Source: JAWLEP01 sp964553045 | Lineage (GTDB): Bacteria; Fermentibacterota; Fermentibacteria; Fermentibacterales; JCC-6 | Direction of reading: 5' to 3' | NCBI GenBank assembly: GCA_964553045.1 | Contig: CAZKJG010000023.1 | Location: 1-41,819, forward strand | DNA: 41,819 bases | In this document: piece by piece, positions 41,815-41,819 of the stretch | How positions within the stretch are numbered: the first letter of the stretch is position 1 | How the letters are laid out: each line of letters opens with the position of its first letter | Program-made: the position numbers and the translations under genes | The notes under the pieces: generated by a model | The model's database searches: none | Seen by the model: the letters and a program-made list of their open reading frames with translations, nothing else | What the model was told of the DNA's origin: nothing

Positions 41815-41819
41815 CGCCC

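Overview
The window is GC-rich bacterial chromosome with very dense coding: 32 protein genes on 41.8 kb, with most same-strand neighbours overlapping by a few bases (ATGA or GTGA junctions) or separated by less than 50 bases. Lipoprotein signal peptides, two lytic transglycosylases, a PpiD-like membrane-anchored foldase and a BtuF/FhuD-type lipoprotein point to a cell with peptidoglycan and an extracytoplasmic space, most likely a diderm. Genes start with ATG, GTG or TTG, nearly always behind a clear GGAGG-type ribosome binding site. The codons AGG (Arg) and ATA (Ile) are common despite the GC-rich background. With the SDR-type threonine dehydrogenase and the short C-terminal TWGxIKAG tails on two secreted proteins, this suggests an uncultured lineage, perhaps in or near the FCB superphylum. 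That placement is inference and no taxonomic marker was searched. No IS element, phage gene, tRNA, rRNA or CRISPR array was seen, so this looks like core rather than accessory genome.

Layout. (1) 1-1.3 kb: a reverse-strand lipoprotein with a tandemly duplicated domain. (2) 1.3-6.9 kb: an apparent operon of a GGDEF protein, an amidohydrolase, nadC, coaX, coaC and mtnA, mainly cofactor synthesis and salvage. (3) 6.9-18.8 kb: a well-formed promoter, a small secreted beta-propeller protein, dnaK, dnaJ, mutS2, dnaG and an RpoD-family sigma factor (a version of the macromolecular-synthesis operon), running by overlapping genes into a three-gene BtuFDC/FhuDBC-type ABC importer. (4) 18.8-22.6 kb: a reverse-strand PpiD/SurA-like foldase, then forward holA and a coiled-coil zinc-ribbon protein ending at a strong terminator. 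(5) 22.6-32.5 kb: reverse-strand asd and, divergently, a four-gene run made of an MltD-like LysM transglycosylase, a 1203-residue helical-repeat protein, a coiled-coil/TPR protein and an Slt70-like lipoprotein transglycosylase. This run is the best candidate for an undescribed system in the window. (6) 32.4-38.7 kb: a reverse-strand GT-C-like membrane glycosyltransferase, forward kbl, a secreted beta-sandwich-like protein, a membrane-anchored SGNH-like protein that has lost its catalytic residues, and reverse-strand thiC under a TPP riboswitch. (7) 38.8-41.8 kb: a DUF2007-like small protein, a HEAT-repeat/cyclophilin fusion and an SDR-type L-threonine 3-dehydrogenase, which completes with kbl the threonine-to-glycine plus acetyl-CoA route.

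The most interesting signals are the shared C-terminal tail on two unrelated secreted proteins, the transglycosylase / giant-repeat-protein operon, the SGNH pseudoenzyme, the parvulin-degenerate PpiD-like protein, the divergent sigma factor, and the asd/mltD start overlap where no normal start codon with a ribosome binding site can be found for mltD.
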